From Oceanisphaera profunda (GTDB taxonomy: Bacteria > Pseudomonadota > Gammaproteobacteria > Enterobacterales > Aeromonadaceae), in the NCBI RefSeq assembly GCF_002157895.1, contig NZ_CP021377.1, positions 558,001 to 622,000 on the forward strand: a stretch of DNA of 64,000 nucleotides, read 5' to 3'. Positions 9,164 to 18,058 of this stretch are shown one piece after another (positions within the stretch are counted from its first letter, which is position 1; every line of letters starts with the position of its first letter). The position numbers and the translations under genes were made by a program. The notes under the pieces were generated by a model that was given only the letters and a program-made list of their open reading frames with translations, searched no databases and was not told the DNA's origin.

Positions 9164-10122
9164 TGACGACCGCCAATAACCGCCGTTGGTTCAGCAAGGA
9201 GTGGCTGATTGCCCAAAAATCACTGATCGCACTCTTGGTGCTGATTGCCGTGGTGTCGGCACTGAACCCGAACTTTTTTACTGTCGATAACCTGCTTAAT
9301 ATTTTGCGCCAAACCTCAGTAAACGCCATTATTGCCGTGGGCATGACCTTGGTGATCCTGACCGCCGGCATCGACTTAAGTGTGGGTTCGGTACTGGCCC
9401 TGTGTGGCGCCTTTGCCGCCAGTATGGTGTCGATGGAGTTGTCTATTTTCATCACCCTGCCAGCGGTATTACTGGCGGGTTTTGTACTGGGTAGCTTCAG
9501 TGGCCTGATTGTGGCCAAAGGCCGGGTGCAGGCCTTTATTGCCACCTTGGTCACCATGACGCTGCTACGTGGTGTGACCATGGTGTATACCGAAGGTCGC
9601 CCTATTTCCACCGGCTTTACCGATGCTGGGGATATTTTTGCTTGGTTTGGTACCGGCTATGTATTTGGTATACCGGTACCGGTGTGGTTGATGGCCATGA
9701 CCTTTTTAGGCGCTTGGTATCTGCTGAACCATACGCGCTTTGGCCGCTACATCTATGCGGTGGGCGGCAATGAAGCCGCCGCTCGCTTGTCGGGCATTAA
9801 CGTGGCTCGGGTAAAAATGGGCGTATATGCCATTTGTGGCATGCTCTCGGCCTTGGCCGCCATTATTGTGACCAGCCGCTTGTCTTCGGCCCAGCCCACT
9901 GCCGGTACTACCTATGAGCTGGACGCCATCGCCGCCGTAGTATTAGGCGGCACCAGCCTGGCCGGTGGTAAAGGTGCCATTATGGGCACCTTGATTGGCG
10001 CCTTGATTATCGGATTTTTGAATAATGCGCTTAACCTGCTGGACGTCTCGTCTTATTACCAAATGATTGCCAAGGCGACCGTTATTTTGCTGGCCGTATT
10101 GGTCGACAATAAACACAAGTAA
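9163..10122 (+). CDS. rbsC: RbsC ribose ABC transporter permease
   Basis: This is the inner-membrane permease of the ribose importer, family BPD_transp_2, 319 residues (E. coli 321). It shows repeated hydrophobic helices, the conserved NILRQTSVNAIIAVGMTLVI and GIDLSVGS segments near the N-terminus, and GGTSLAGGKG towards the C-terminus, the loop that contacts RbsA. The start overlaps the rbsA stop by one base. After it comes a 184-base gap before rbsB, unlike the tight spacing elsewhere in the operon. Confidence 0.94.
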   Translation: MTTANNRRWFSKEWLIAQKSLIALLVLIAVVSALNPNFFTVDNLLNILRQTSVNAIIAVGMTLVILTAGIDLSVGSVLALCGAFAASMVSMELSIFITLPAVLLAGFVLGSFSGLIVAKGRVQAFIATLVTMTLLRGVTMVYTEGRPISTGFTDAGDIFAWFGTGYVFGIPVPVWLMAMTFLGAWYLLNHTRFGRYIYAVGGNEAAARLSGINVARVKMGVYAICGMLSALAAIIVTSRLSSAQPTAGTTYELDAIAAVVLGGTSLAGGKGAIMGTLIGALIIGFLNNALNLLDVSSYYQMIAKATVILLAVLVDNKHK

Positions 10123-10306
10123 TGTGATGGGTTCTGTGGTCGGCTTGCTTAAAGATAAAGCGCTCTCGCAACGGAACCCTCGGAATAATAAAGTTGAGAT
10201 CGTAAAAATATTTTATTTGTAAAAACTGAACCAAAATAGCGCCAAGCTGCTGCTAAGTTTGCTCTTACCAATAAGAACTCTTCGCCATTATTAAGGAAAA
10301 CGCATC
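10123..10306 (+). other. rbsC-rbsB gap with long-range inverted repeat
   Basis: The 184-base gap contains GGGTTC (10129-10134) facing GAACCC (10174-10179), then an AT-rich tract (10185-10225) and an AAGGA ribosome site before rbsB. A hairpin and leader ahead of the binding-protein gene is a common way to give more of it than of the membrane parts, by RNA stability or an internal promoter. No strong -35/-10 pair was seen. Confidence 0.3.
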
Positions 10307-11188
10307 ATGAAAAAACTGACCACTCTGCTTTCTGTTGCCCTGCTCGGTGCCACCATGAGTAGCGGCGCTTATGCCAAAGACACACTGGCGCTGGTAATTT
10401 CTACCCTGAACAACCCTTTCTTCGTCACCATGAAAGAAGGAGCTGAAAAAAAAGCTGCCGAACTGGGTTACGACCTAATAGTGCTGGACTCACAAAATGA
10501 TCCGGCCAAAGAGCTGGCCAACGTAGAAGACTTAAGCGTACGTGGCGCCAAAGTGTTGCTGATCAATCCCACCGACTCAGACGCAGTCACCAATGCCATT
10601 CGTCTGGCCAACCGCGCCAAGCTGCCGGTGTTAACGCTAGATCGCGCCGCCAACCGTGGGGAGGTGGTATCGCACATCGCCTCCGACAACGTGGCCGGCG
10701 GCCTGATGGCCGGTGACTTTATTGCCGAGCAAGTAGGTGAAAATGCCAAGGTTATTCAGCTGGAAGGCATTGCCGGTACCAGTGCCGCCCGCGAGCGCGG
10801 CGAAGGTTTTAAACAGGCCATCGCCAAGCATGGCTTCGAGCTATTAGCCAGCCAGCCCGCAGATTTTGATCGCACCAAGGGGCTGAACGTGATGGAAAAC
10901 CTGTTGGCCGGTAATGCCGGTGTGCAGGCGGTATTTGCCCAGAACGACGAAATGGCGCTGGGTGCCCTGCGTGCTCTGCAGGCCGCCAATAAAAAAGACG
11001 TACTGCTGGTTGGCTTTGACGGTACTCAAGACGGCATAAAAGCAGTACAAGGTGGACGCTTGTCGGCCACTATCGCCCAGCAACCCAGTGAAATCGGTGC
11101 CATTGCCGTCGCAACCGCCGACAAAATCCTGAAAGGCGAAACCGTCGAACAGCATATTCCCGTGCCACTGCAAGTGATCAGCAAGTAA
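10307..11188 (+). CDS. rbsB: RbsB periplasmic D-ribose-binding protein
   Basis: This is the periplasmic receptor of the ribose importer, 293 residues (E. coli 296). Residues 1-23 are a Sec signal peptide ending in SGAYA before KDTLALV. The type I periplasmic-binding fold follows with the family wording [49 protein letters not shown] and [15 protein letters not shown]; Asn, Arg and Asp in these segments line the ribose pocket in E. coli RbsB. An AAGGA site sits 8-10 bases before the ATG. In E. coli RbsB also feeds the Trg chemoreceptor, which cannot be tested here. Confidence 0.95.
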   Translation: MKKLTTLLSVALLGATMSSGAYAKDTLALVISTLNNPFFVTMKEGAEKKAAELGYDLIVLDSQNDPAKELANVEDLSVRGAKVLLINPTDSDAVTNAIRLANRAKLPVLTLDRAANRGEVVSHIASDNVAGGLMAGDFIAEQVGENAKVIQLEGIAGTSAARERGEGFKQAIAKHGFELLASQPADFDRTKGLNVMENLLAGNAGVQAVFAQNDEMALGALRALQAANKKDVLLVGFDGTQDGIKAVQGGRLSATIAQQPSEIGAIAVATADKILKGETVEQHIPVPLQVISK

Positions 11189-11198
11189 GGCTCACACC

Positions 11199-12113
11199 AT
11201 GACGTTAACCGTAGTTGGCAGTATTAATATCGATCACGTTATTCGCTTGGCGCAGTTTCCGCGCCCAGGCGAAACTCTGACCGGCAGTGATTATCAGATT
11301 GTGCCCGGTGGCAAAGGCGCCAATCAGGCAGTAGCCGCGGCCCGCTCCGGTGCCCAGACACGCTTTATTGCCTGTGTAGGCGACGATGCGCTGGCCAAGC
11401 CGCTGGTTGAAGGCTTTGCCGCCGATGGCATCAATACCGAGGCCATAGCATCGATACGCGGCGTAAACACCGGTGTAGCACTTATTCAGGTGAATGCTGA
11501 GGGGGAAAATACCATCTCACTGGCCGCCGGCGCTAACGGTCGGTTAACGCCCGAGCAATTACAGCACCATGGCGCAGGGCTTGCCTGCAAGCAACTGTTG
11601 CTACAACTGGAAATTCCGCTCGAGACCAATATTGCCGCCGCCACTCAGGCCAAGGCTCATGGCGCAACTGTGGTGCTCAACCCAGCACCTGCACAAGCGC
11701 TGCCGGATGCGCTGTTATCATTGGTGGACATGATCACCCCCAATGAAACCGAAGCCGAGCGGCTCACTGGTATGGCGGTACATGATGATATGGGCGCGGC
11801 TCAGGCGGCAGCAATGCTGCATGCCAAAGGTATTCATACCGTTATCATCACGCTGGGCGCAAGAGGCGTCTGGCTGAGCGAGCACGGTCAACCCGGCCAA
11901 TTAATCCCAGGCTTTAAGGTGAATGCCGTTGATACCACGGCGGCGGGCGATACCTTTAATGGTGCCCTGCTGGCGGCCCTGCAGCAAGGTCAACCATTAA
12001 TGACCGCGGTACGGTTTGCGCAAGCGGCGGCGGCCTTGTCGGTCACCCGCCATGGCGCCCAAACCTCAATCCCCTATCTCGCCGACATTCAAGCCCTGCT
12101 GGACGCTAACTAA
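11199..12113 (+). CDS. rbsK: RbsK ribokinase
   Basis: RbsK is a PfkB-family kinase that phosphorylates D-ribose to ribose 5-phosphate with ATP. The 304-residue protein has the N-terminal PfkB signature PGGKGANQAVAAARSG (about residues 38-53) and the C-terminal anion-hole/catalytic motif DTTAAGDTFNGAL, with the catalytic Asp in GD. It starts 10 bases after rbsB with a TAAGG site. The product would normally enter the pentose phosphate pathway through RpiA; the rpiA gene at 32724-33382 is frameshifted as given. Confidence 0.95.
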   Translation: MTLTVVGSINIDHVIRLAQFPRPGETLTGSDYQIVPGGKGANQAVAAARSGAQTRFIACVGDDALAKPLVEGFAADGINTEAIASIRGVNTGVALIQVNAEGENTISLAAGANGRLTPEQLQHHGAGLACKQLLLQLEIPLETNIAAATQAKAHGATVVLNPAPAQALPDALLSLVDMITPNETEAERLTGMAVHDDMGAAQAAAMLHAKGIHTVIITLGARGVWLSEHGQPGQLIPGFKVNAVDTTAAGDTFNGALLAALQQGQPLMTAVRFAQAAAALSVTRHGAQTSIPYLADIQALLDAN

Positions 12114-12130
12114 ATGCCGGAGTTCCATTA

Positions 12131-13135
12131 ATGGCCACCATTAAAGATGTTGCCCGTGAGGCTCAGGTATCAACCTCAACAGTCAGCCATGTGCTGAATA
12201 AAACCCGTTTTGTCAGCCCAGAAATCACCCTGCGCGTGGAACGAGCCGTCAAAGATTTACACTATGCGCCCTCTGCCCTCGCCCGCAGCCTAAAGGTCAA
12301 TGAAACCCGCACCCTAGGCATGCTGGTCACCAGTAGCGCCAACCCTTTTTTTGCCGAAGTGGTACAAGGGGTAGAACAACGCTGTTTCGAGCTAGGTTAC
12401 AGCCTTGCCTTGTGCAATACCCAAGACGATAAGGCGCGCTTAAACAGCAACATGGAAATGCTGCTACAAAAGCGCGTCGACGGCATTATTTTAATGTGTA
12501 CCCAGCTTGAGCTAAGTGCTGGCATCTTTGAGCGCTACCCAAATATCCCGCTGGTACTGGCCGACTGGGGACCACAAAACATGGTCGCCGATATTATTCA
12601 GGATGGCGGGCAGCTTGGCGGTCAACTGGCCACCGAGCATTTAATTAGCCTTGGGCATCGTCATATTGGCTGCATTACTGGCCCGCTAGGCACCCGAGCG
12701 GCAGACGAGCGACTGACGGGCTTTAAAACAGCCATAAACCAGGCCGGGTTAACGATACGCAATGAGTGGGTTAGTGAAGGTGACTTTGAGCTGGCCGGTG
12801 GCAACAGCGCCATGAACGCCTTGCTGGCGTTGCCAGCGCGACCAACGGCGGTATTTATTGCCAACGATATGATGGCCATGGGCGCGTTGCGCGCCTTGGC
12901 TGATGCTAAAGTGACGGTGCCGGAGCAAATGTCGATTGTCGGTTACGACAACATCGAACTGGCGCATTATCTAGTGCCGGCACTGACCAGCGTCGAGCAG
13001 CCCAAAGCCGGCATGGGCGCCTTAGCCGTAGACACCCTACTCACCCGCATAAAAAACCCGACCAGCCCAAGGCGGGTACTCACCCTCACCCCCGAACTGG
13101 TTGTCAGAGACAGCAGTCAGGCATATGCAGAGTGA
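12131..13135 (+). CDS. rbsR: RbsR ribose operon repressor (LacI family)
   Basis: This is a LacI/GalR-family repressor of 334 residues. The N-terminal helix-turn-helix is clear (IKDVAREAQVSTSTVSHVLN, residues about 4-23), followed by the hinge helix region and a periplasmic-binding-protein-like effector domain (GMLVTSSANPFFAEVVQGVE; FIANDMMAMGALRAL; VGYDNIELA). Position as the last gene of rbsDACBK and likeness to E. coli RbsR support the name. The likely target is the operator-like palindrome at 7082-7096. Start ATG is preceded by CGGAG. Confidence 0.93.
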   Translation: MATIKDVAREAQVSTSTVSHVLNKTRFVSPEITLRVERAVKDLHYAPSALARSLKVNETRTLGMLVTSSANPFFAEVVQGVEQRCFELGYSLALCNTQDDKARLNSNMEMLLQKRVDGIILMCTQLELSAGIFERYPNIPLVLADWGPQNMVADIIQDGGQLGGQLATEHLISLGHRHIGCITGPLGTRAADERLTGFKTAINQAGLTIRNEWVSEGDFELAGGNSAMNALLALPARPTAVFIANDMMAMGALRALADAKVTVPEQMSIVGYDNIELAHYLVPALTSVEQPKAGMGALAVDTLLTRIKNPTSPRRVLTLTPELVVRDSSQAYAE

Positions 13136-13137
13136 TT

Positions 13138-13222
13138 GGGAAATAGGGAATAGGGAATAGGGAATAGGGAGCTTGTTCCATGGAGTACCACCAATCCCCA
13201 TTCCCTGCTCCCAATTCCCTAT
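13138..13222. repeat. GGGAATA heptamer array facing an inverted GGGAAT-type copy
   Basis: After rbsR the sequence has GGGAAATA and then three GGGAATA units plus GGGAG (13138-13170). About 30 bases later the opposite strand of the same motif appears (CATTCCCTGCTCCCAATTCCC region, 13198-13222). The RNA could fold into a long hairpin with G-rich and C-rich arms, and might act as the 3' end of the rbs transcript. It may also be a dispersed repeat of the species. There is no U-tract. Confidence 0.6.
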
Positions 13223-13301
13223 ATTCAGCTTGTGGCTCTCAGCTTGTTCCAATCCCAGCGTATGCTAGCATCATGTTCACCCCTCACCCACTTCAAGTGT
13301 T

Positions 13302-14189
13302 ATGAATAACCATCAGAAAGGACTGCTGCTCACCGCGTTAGGCGTGCTGGTGATTGCTCCCGATGCCTTAATATTGCGCCTGATCAGCCTGCCCCCCGAG
13401 CAAGTGCTGCTGTGGCGCGGCTTGCTTAACATGGTTGGCTTTTTACTGATCGTGGTGCTGCGCTATAAAAGCCAATGGTGGCGGGCTTATTTAAACTGTG
13501 GCCGTGCAGGAATCGGCTGCGCCTTGTTGTTTAGCTTAAGCACCCTCGGCTTTGTAATGGGTAATCACTTTACCAAGGCCGCTAATGTGTTGGTTATTTT
13601 AGCCTCGGCGCCCTTAATAGCCGCGCTGCTTAGTCGTTTCTTTTTGCAAGAAAGCCTGCCGTTGCGCACCTGGTTGGCCATTGGCGGCTGTATGGCCGGC
13701 ATTAGCTTAATTGTGCTGGACGATCTTGGTTCGGGCTCTTGGTTGGGCAGCGCATTTGCGTTATTGGCCGCCTTTGGCTTAGCTGGCAATCTCACCTTAG
13801 CGCGCAGCCAGCCCCATATCGACATGAGCCCCATGCTCGCCCTGAGCGGCATCATTACGGCAGGCTTAGCGTTTAGCTGGAGTGGCACTATCAGTGGCAC
13901 TATCGTTCTGCCTGATGCGGTAAACCTAGGGTGGTTGGTATTATTGTGCCTGATATTGCTGCCCATCGGCTTTACCCTTATTCAGCAAGGCCCACAGTAT
14001 TTACCCTCAGCAGAAGTCAGCTTGTTACTGTTGCTAGAAACGGTATTCGGCACCCTCTTGGTCTGGCTGTTTTTCAGTGAGGCACCCAGTGCACAAGGAT
14101 TATGGGGCGCAGCCATAGTGCTGAGCGCGCTATTGTTAAAGAGCCTTTTGGATAAACAAAAAAACAAGCCGCTCCTCAGCCAACGCTAA
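13302..14189 (+). CDS. EamA/DMT-family membrane transporter
   Basis: This is a drug/metabolite-transporter superfamily protein of 295 residues with about ten predicted membrane helices in two EamA repeats. The first covers residues about 5-135 (GVLVIAPDALILRLI; LLWRGLLNM; NHFTKAANVLVILASAPLIAALL) and the second about 145-285 (LLAAFGLAGNLTLARS; LPSAEVSLLLLLETVFGTLLVWLFFSE). The SPLIAALL-like and ETV.G.LLVWL motifs end each repeat, as is usual. The substrate cannot be read from sequence; members export amino acids, metabolites or drugs. It stands alone between rbsR and yciB. Confidence 0.8.
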   Translation: MNNHQKGLLLTALGVLVIAPDALILRLISLPPEQVLLWRGLLNMVGFLLIVVLRYKSQWWRAYLNCGRAGIGCALLFSLSTLGFVMGNHFTKAANVLVILASAPLIAALLSRFFLQESLPLRTWLAIGGCMAGISLIVLDDLGSGSWLGSAFALLAAFGLAGNLTLARSQPHIDMSPMLALSGIITAGLAFSWSGTISGTIVLPDAVNLGWLVLLCLILLPIGFTLIQQGPQYLPSAEVSLLLLLETVFGTLLVWLFFSEAPSAQGLWGAAIVLSALLLKSLLDKQKNKPLLSQR

Positions 14190-14312
14190 GCTTTGGCTTA
14201 GCACAGGTCGCGCCTATGGGTACCCTGCCACCCTAGTTGATACGCAATGTTTTGCCAGCTGTGCTGGCTATGGGTAAACTGTCAGCATATTTGTTGTTTG
14301 GATTACTGCCTC

Positions 14313-14861
14313 ATGAAACAGTTCGCTGAATTTTTGCCTCTGATCATCTTTTTTGTGGTCTACAAAACCGTCGATATCTATGCCGCAACCGGTGCCCTGA
14401 TGGCCGCAACCTGTATTCAAATGCTGGTGTTTTGGGTCAAGCACAAAAAGTTAGAGAAAATGCACTTGATTACCTTGGTACTGGTGTTGTTTTTTGGTGG
14501 TTTGACCATCTTTTTCCAGAGTGACGATTTTATAAAATGGAAAGTCACCGCTGTGAATGCGCTGTTTGCCGTTGGTCTTTTGGTGAGCCGTTATGGTTTT
14601 CAGAAAAACCTGATCAAACAAATGCTCGGCAAGGAAATGGTCTTACCCGATAGCATCTGGGATAAGGCTAACATCGCTTGGGCCTTATTTTTTGCCGCCT
14701 GTGGCGCCCTCAATGTGTACGTGGCATTTAATATGACACAAGAGGCGTGGGTCAACTTTAAGGTCTTTGGCCTGTTGGGCATGACCTTATTATTTACCTT
14801 TGCCACCGCTATTTATTTGTATCGTAAGCAGCAAGCGCTAGAAAATAAACCACAAGCTTAG
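14313..14861 (+). CDS. yciB: YciB inner-membrane septation protein A
   Basis: YciB (IspZ/IspA septation family) is a small inner-membrane protein involved in envelope synthesis and cell division. The ATG at 14313 begins the homologous MKQFAEFLPLIIFFVVYK and gives 182 residues, close to E. coli YciB (179). About five membrane helices are visible, together with the family segments YAATGALMAAT and WDKANIAWALFF. Upstream in-frame sequence from 14247 is Cys/Leu-rich, unlike the family, and is rejected. The stop codon TAG (14859-14861) is formed by the first bases of a repeat-element end, so the natural 3' end may have been altered. A terminator follows at 14888-14914. Confidence 0.92.
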   Translation: MKQFAEFLPLIIFFVVYKTVDIYAATGALMAATCIQMLVFWVKHKKLEKMHLITLVLVLFFGGLTIFFQSDDFIKWKVTAVNALFAVGLLVSRYGFQKNLIKQMLGKEMVLPDSIWDKANIAWALFFAACGALNVYVAFNMTQEAWVNFKVFGLLGMTLLFTFATAIYLYRKQQALENKPQA

Positions 14862-14885
14862 GGTCTGTTGACCTTTCGCCGTTAA
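14859..14885. mobile_element. Solo terminal repeat of the 268-bp MITE-like element
   Basis: The sequence from 14859 repeats the 20-base end of the two full elements (25835-26102 and 40257-40525) exactly: TAGGGTCTGTTGACCTTTCG, then continues CCGTTAA, close to the CGGTT of the full copies. After that the likeness stops. It is a relic or one-ended copy. Its first three bases are the yciB stop codon. Confidence 0.75.
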
Positions 14886-14887
14886 TC

Positions 14888-14914
14888 AGGCTGCATGCAG
14901 CCTTTTTATTTTTT
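14888..14914 (+). terminator. Intrinsic terminator after yciB
   Basis: AGGCTGC directly faces GCAGCCT (an uninterrupted palindrome AGGCTGCATGCAGCCT, 14888-14903), followed by TTTTATTTTTT. This is a standard rho-independent terminator on the plus strand, ending the yciB transcript. Confidence 0.8.
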
Positions 14915-14950
14915 ATGCAACTCAAGCAATTCATGCAATAAGGACTCTAC

Positions 14951-15250
14951 ATGTGGTATGTGATTTTTGCCCAAGACAATCCCAATAGTTTGGCCCTGCG
15001 CCAAAGTGCTCGCCCCGCGCATTTAGGTCGCTTACAAGCGCTAGCCGCCGAAGGTCGCTTACTCGTAGCCGGTCCTAATCCCGCCGTAGATGCAGAGGAC
15101 CCAGCAGAAGCAGGCTTTACAGGTAGTACTGTGATTGCCGAGTTTAGCTCACTGGATGCCGCTCAAGCATGGGCTGACGCAGACCCTTACGTGGCAGCAG
15201 GCGTATATGCCTCCGTTATCGTCAAGCCGTTCAAAAAAGTGCTGCCGTAA
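14951..15250 (+). CDS. yciI: YciI family protein
   Basis: YciI is a small single-domain protein with a ferredoxin-like fold (99 residues; E. coli YciI 98). The family features are MWYVIFAQD at the start, the His-Asp type active-site pair candidates ([11 protein letters not shown], with the conserved His), GPNPAVD, and the C-terminal [25 protein letters not shown]. The precise reaction of YciI is not settled; related proteins act as dehalogenases or hydrolases. It lies downstream of yciB as in many gammaproteobacteria, but behind a terminator, so it likely has its own promoter in 14915-14950. It ends in a terminator at 15284-15308. Confidence 0.9.
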   Translation: MWYVIFAQDNPNSLALRQSARPAHLGRLQALAAEGRLLVAGPNPAVDAEDPAEAGFTGSTVIAEFSSLDAAQAWADADPYVAAGVYASVIVKPFKKVLP

Positions 15251-15283
15251 TAAAATATAATTTCATCATTAATATAAAAAAAT

Positions 15284-15308
15284 AACCGGCTTAGGCCGGT
15301 TTTTTTAT
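15284..15308 (+). terminator. Intrinsic terminator after yciI
   Basis: ACCGGC (15285-15290) and GCCGGT (15295-15300) form a stem with a TTAG loop, preceded by an A-rich run and followed by TTTTTTATTT. This is a clear rho-independent terminator; the A-run also lets it act weakly on the other strand. Confidence 0.9.
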
Positions 15309-15439
15309 TTTTCAAGCTTGCCTTTTTTATTGCTTATCACTCTTTTAGCTTATTTATTGGCCAAATAGTAGTTTATGAGCAAGGCTTTAAGATGTCCAAA
15401 GGACGACATCTAACTGACTTTCATCAAGGAGTGATGAAC

Positions 15440-15742
15440 ATGAAGATGAATAAGGTACTAATGGCAAGCATGTTAACGGGTCTCTTGACCCTATCCAGCC
15501 CCGCCCTCGCGCAAGAGCAGCCAAGCGAACCGGCAGCCAGTGCCGTGGTAACGAGCATTAACATCAACACCGCCAGTGCCGAGCAGCTCACCCTGCTCAG
15601 CGGCATAGGCACAGCTAAGGCCTCGGCAATCGTCGCCTACCGAGAGCAAAATGGTCCGTTTGATTCAGTGGATGACTTAACTAAAGTCAGTGGCATAGGT
15701 GCCGCTACCATTGAAAAGAACCGTCATTTACTAACGGAATAA
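15440..15742 (+). CDS. ComEA-like helix-hairpin-helix DNA-binding protein
   Basis: This is a small exported protein of 100 residues. A signal peptide ([23 protein letters not shown]) is followed by a short Ala/Ser/Pro linker and one ComEA-type domain with two helix-hairpin-helix motifs ([49 protein letters not shown]). Such proteins bind double-stranded DNA without sequence preference in the periplasm. In naturally competent relatives (ComEA of Vibrio) they ratchet incoming DNA through the outer membrane. AAGGAG at 15426-15431 fits best with the ATG at 15440; ATG 15434 would be too close. No other competence gene lies nearby. Confidence 0.85.
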   Translation: MKMNKVLMASMLTGLLTLSSPALAQEQPSEPAASAVVTSININTASAEQLTLLSGIGTAKASAIVAYREQNGPFDSVDDLTKVSGIGAATIEKNRHLLTE

Positions 15743-15789
15743 GTGAACGGAATAAGCCGATTATATTATTAGGAGGCTTATGTCGATAA

Positions 15790-15856
15790 TAAGACAAAGT
15801 GCAGCAAAAGCTACCTACCCATTGTCTTAGCCCTCTCTTATATGGTGGAGAGGGCT
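15790..15856 (+). promoter_or_regulatory. Two paired stems in the galU leader / 3' of the ComEA-like gene
   Basis: TAAGACAA (15790-15797) pairs with TTGTCTTA (15822-15829), and immediately after, AGCCCTCTC (15829-15837) pairs perfectly with GAGAGGGCT (15848-15856). The second stem has no U-tract, so it is a weak terminator candidate. It lies 36 bases before galU and may be part of its leader. Confidence 0.4.
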
Positions 15857-15892
15857 GTGATTGGTTATGATACTCCACCCTTATTTTATTAA

Positions 15893-16855
15893 ATGATGTC
15901 TATGCCTTCCAGTCAGTCTGAGCACACTTCTTATATACATAATCCAGTTAAAGTTGCGTTACCAACGGCGATCCGCAAAGCGGTGATCCCAGTGGCAGGC
16001 CTTGGCACTCGTATGTTGCCAGCCACTAAGGCTATTCCTAAAGAAATGCTACCTGTGGTAGACAAGCCTTTGATCCAATATGTGGTGAATGAAGCAGTAC
16101 GCGCAGGCATTAAAGAAATTATCCTCGTGACTCATGCCAGTAAAAACTCCATTGAAAACCACTTTGATACCAGTTTTGAGCTAGAAGCCACACTGGAAAA
16201 GCGCGTAAAACGCCAACTGCTAGAAGAAGTAAAACGCATTTGTCCGCCCGATGTCACCATTATGCAAGTACGCCAAGGCGAAGCAAAAGGCTTGGGCCAT
16301 GCAATTTTGTGTGCTCGACCATTAGTGGGCGATGCGCCTTTCGCTATTTTGCTGCCCGATGTATTGATCGATGATGCCAGTTGCGATTTAGCCAAAGATA
16401 ACTTGGCCGCCATGATCCAAGCTTTTAGTGACACCGGGCATAGCCAGATTTTGGTGGAGCCAGTGGCAGAGCAACAAGTAGATCAGTTTGGTATTGTCGA
16501 TATTGGTGACAGTAAGCTGGCTCAGGGAGAGTCTGCGGCCATTGAAGCCATGGTCGAAAAGCCTGCTCGCGAAGAGGCGCCCTCAAACTTAGCCGTCGTC
16601 GGCCGTTATGTGTTGTCCGCCAATATTTGGCCGCTGCTCAGTAAAACGCCGCTGGGCAAAGGCGATGAAATTCAATTGACCGACTCCATTGCCATGCTGA
16701 TGGAGCAAGAGGCAGTTGATGCACACCACATCACAGGAAAAAGTCATGACTGTGGTAATAAACTGGGCCTGATGATAGCCAACATCGAGTATGGTTTACG
16801 CCACCCCGAGCTAGGTAAAGACTTAAACCGCTACTTAAAACAGCTTAAATTTTAA
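15893..16855 (+). CDS. galU: GalU UTP-glucose-1-phosphate uridylyltransferase
   Basis: GalU makes UDP-glucose from UTP and glucose 1-phosphate, used for lipopolysaccharide core, trehalose and galactose metabolism. The nucleotide-binding signature [19 protein letters not shown] is at about residues 38-56, followed by [11 protein letters not shown], the [21 protein letters not shown] substrate-site segment and GDEIQLTD. At 320 residues it has an N-terminal leader of about 22 residues beyond E. coli GalU (302). Several ATGs cluster at 15893-15905 and no good ribosome site precedes any of them, so the exact start is uncertain. It is convergent with rssB; in E. coli the two are also neighbours but in the same direction. 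Confidence 0.95.
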   Translation: MMSMPSSQSEHTSYIHNPVKVALPTAIRKAVIPVAGLGTRMLPATKAIPKEMLPVVDKPLIQYVVNEAVRAGIKEIILVTHASKNSIENHFDTSFELEATLEKRVKRQLLEEVKRICPPDVTIMQVRQGEAKGLGHAILCARPLVGDAPFAILLPDVLIDDASCDLAKDNLAAMIQAFSDTGHSQILVEPVAEQQVDQFGIVDIGDSKLAQGESAAIEAMVEKPAREEAPSNLAVVGRYVLSANIWPLLSKTPLGKGDEIQLTDSIAMLMEQEAVDAHHITGKSHDCGNKLGLMIANIEYGLRHPELGKDLNRYLKQLKF

Positions 16856-16864
16856 GACGCTCAC

Positions 16865-17842
16865 TTAATTAGCGCAGTTATGGCGGGCGGTGACCTGTAT
16901 TTCACCGCCAAATCCGCCCTGCACGCGCAGTGCAAAAGGCCGCGCACAAGGGTAACTCAGTGGGCTCGCGGTCACGTTTTTTATTCCTAATGTGCCGACA
17001 TTACACTGGCTTAGCCATTCATTACCTTGCATGCCGCCATTGGCGAGCTGCACCTCACTTCCCCTAGCTTGCAGTCGAAATAACGCCAAGTTCACGTGGC
17101 AGGCTAAGCCTGCATTTAACAATAGCTGGTTAATATACTCTAAGGTTTTGGCTGGGTTATTGAGCAAGGCCTCGGGGCTATTTTGGTATTGGCGCAGCGG
17201 CTCATGCAACACCAGCGCCAACAGGGTCATGAGTGCCGGGCTGTTTTTATCTAGCGGATTAAATTCCGCCAGTAATAACAGCATATCTTGCTCTAACTCA
17301 ATGTAATCGGTCAGCAGCCAAGGAGAGCTTTGACGACAGCTTAATTGCCACTTTCCTACATTTCGCTCAGGTAACTGCTGCCAAGATTGACATAAACGAC
17401 TCGCAGCTATGTCATGCTGGCTAAAGTAGCTAACATGCTCATTTAGCTCTTGGCATAACTGGGGTAAGTCAGGCTCAAGACAGCCAATAATGGCCTCTTC
17501 TACGGCGCGCCATTGGCGTATCGGTTTAATAAGATAATCTTCCGCTCCCGCCCGTAGCGCTTGAGCCACCACCGACAGTTTCTTTTGGCTGGAGATAGCA
17601 ATAATAGGTAGGCTTGGCAGTTGGCGTTTTAACTGGCCGATAAGTGGAATGCCAGAGTCGTTCGCCAACAATAAGTCAGTTATTACTACGTCTGGCTGAT
17701 AAGAAATGGCTTGATTTAAGCCCTCAGCGGCAGAATCTGCCTCCAGCACTCTTGCTCCCCATAGTTCAAGGTAAGCAAGCATTAACTGGCGAAATACTGC
17801 ATCGTCCTCGATCACTAAAATAAGCGGTGAGCCATGAAACAT
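16865..17842 (-). CDS. rssB: RssB-like response regulator (sigma-S adaptor)
   Basis: This is a response regulator with an N-terminal receiver domain (about residues 8-120; acidic pair Glu-Asp-Asp in LVIEDD, phospho-acceptor Asp in VVITDLLL at about residue 56, Lys in LIKP) and a C-terminal degenerate PP2C-like domain ending in ALRVQGGFGGEIQVTAR. This two-domain layout and the place next to galU match RssB, which in E. coli delivers RpoS to ClpXP for degradation. The C-terminal half is poorly conserved, so the role is inferred from layout and synteny. ATG at 17842 is taken as start; a GTG four codons earlier (17854) is possible. Confidence 0.82.
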   Translation of the reverse strand: MFHGSPLILVIEDDAVFRQLMLAYLELWGARVLEADSAAEGLNQAISYQPDVVITDLLLANDSGIPLIGQLKRQLPSLPIIAISSQKKLSVVAQALRAGAEDYLIKPIRQWRAVEEAIIGCLEPDLPQLCQELNEHVSYFSQHDIAASRLCQSWQQLPERNVGKWQLSCRQSSPWLLTDYIELEQDMLLLLAEFNPLDKNSPALMTLLALVLHEPLRQYQNSPEALLNNPAKTLEYINQLLLNAGLACHVNLALFRLQARGSEVQLANGGMQGNEWLSQCNVGTLGIKNVTASPLSYPCARPFALRVQGGFGGEIQVTARHNCAN

Positions 17843-17854
17843 CAGCTTTAGCAC

Positions 17855-18058
17855 TCAGGTTATGGGTTATACTCTGAGCCTAGTTTATTTTTTCGTGCTG
17901 CAGCAGATTTTGTACCGCAACTTTGCGCAGGCTTTTTGTTAAGCTATTTTTGTTAGTCTTGCTTTAGAGACCTTTTTCAGTAGATCTCTTTTTTAAGCGC
18001 GCTTTTTATTGCTTATCCACTTTTCACTCGGTACATCTTTATTTGGTAAAGTAGCACA
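17855..18058. promoter_or_regulatory. Divergent rssB / dnaT-like promoter region
   Basis: These 204 bases are AT-rich, with many T-runs, and separate rssB (minus) from the dnaT-like gene (plus). Both promoters should lie here. No specific operator or RNA gene was recognised. Confidence 0.3.

Noticed and set aside
13138-13170. CRISPR-like or microsatellite array
   Set aside because: Units are 7 bases and have no spacers, so it is a simple tandem repeat and not a CRISPR array.
14247-14312. Longer YciB start
   Set aside because: The added residues are Cys/Leu-rich, unlike the family, and the ATG at 14313 matches the known YciB N-terminus.
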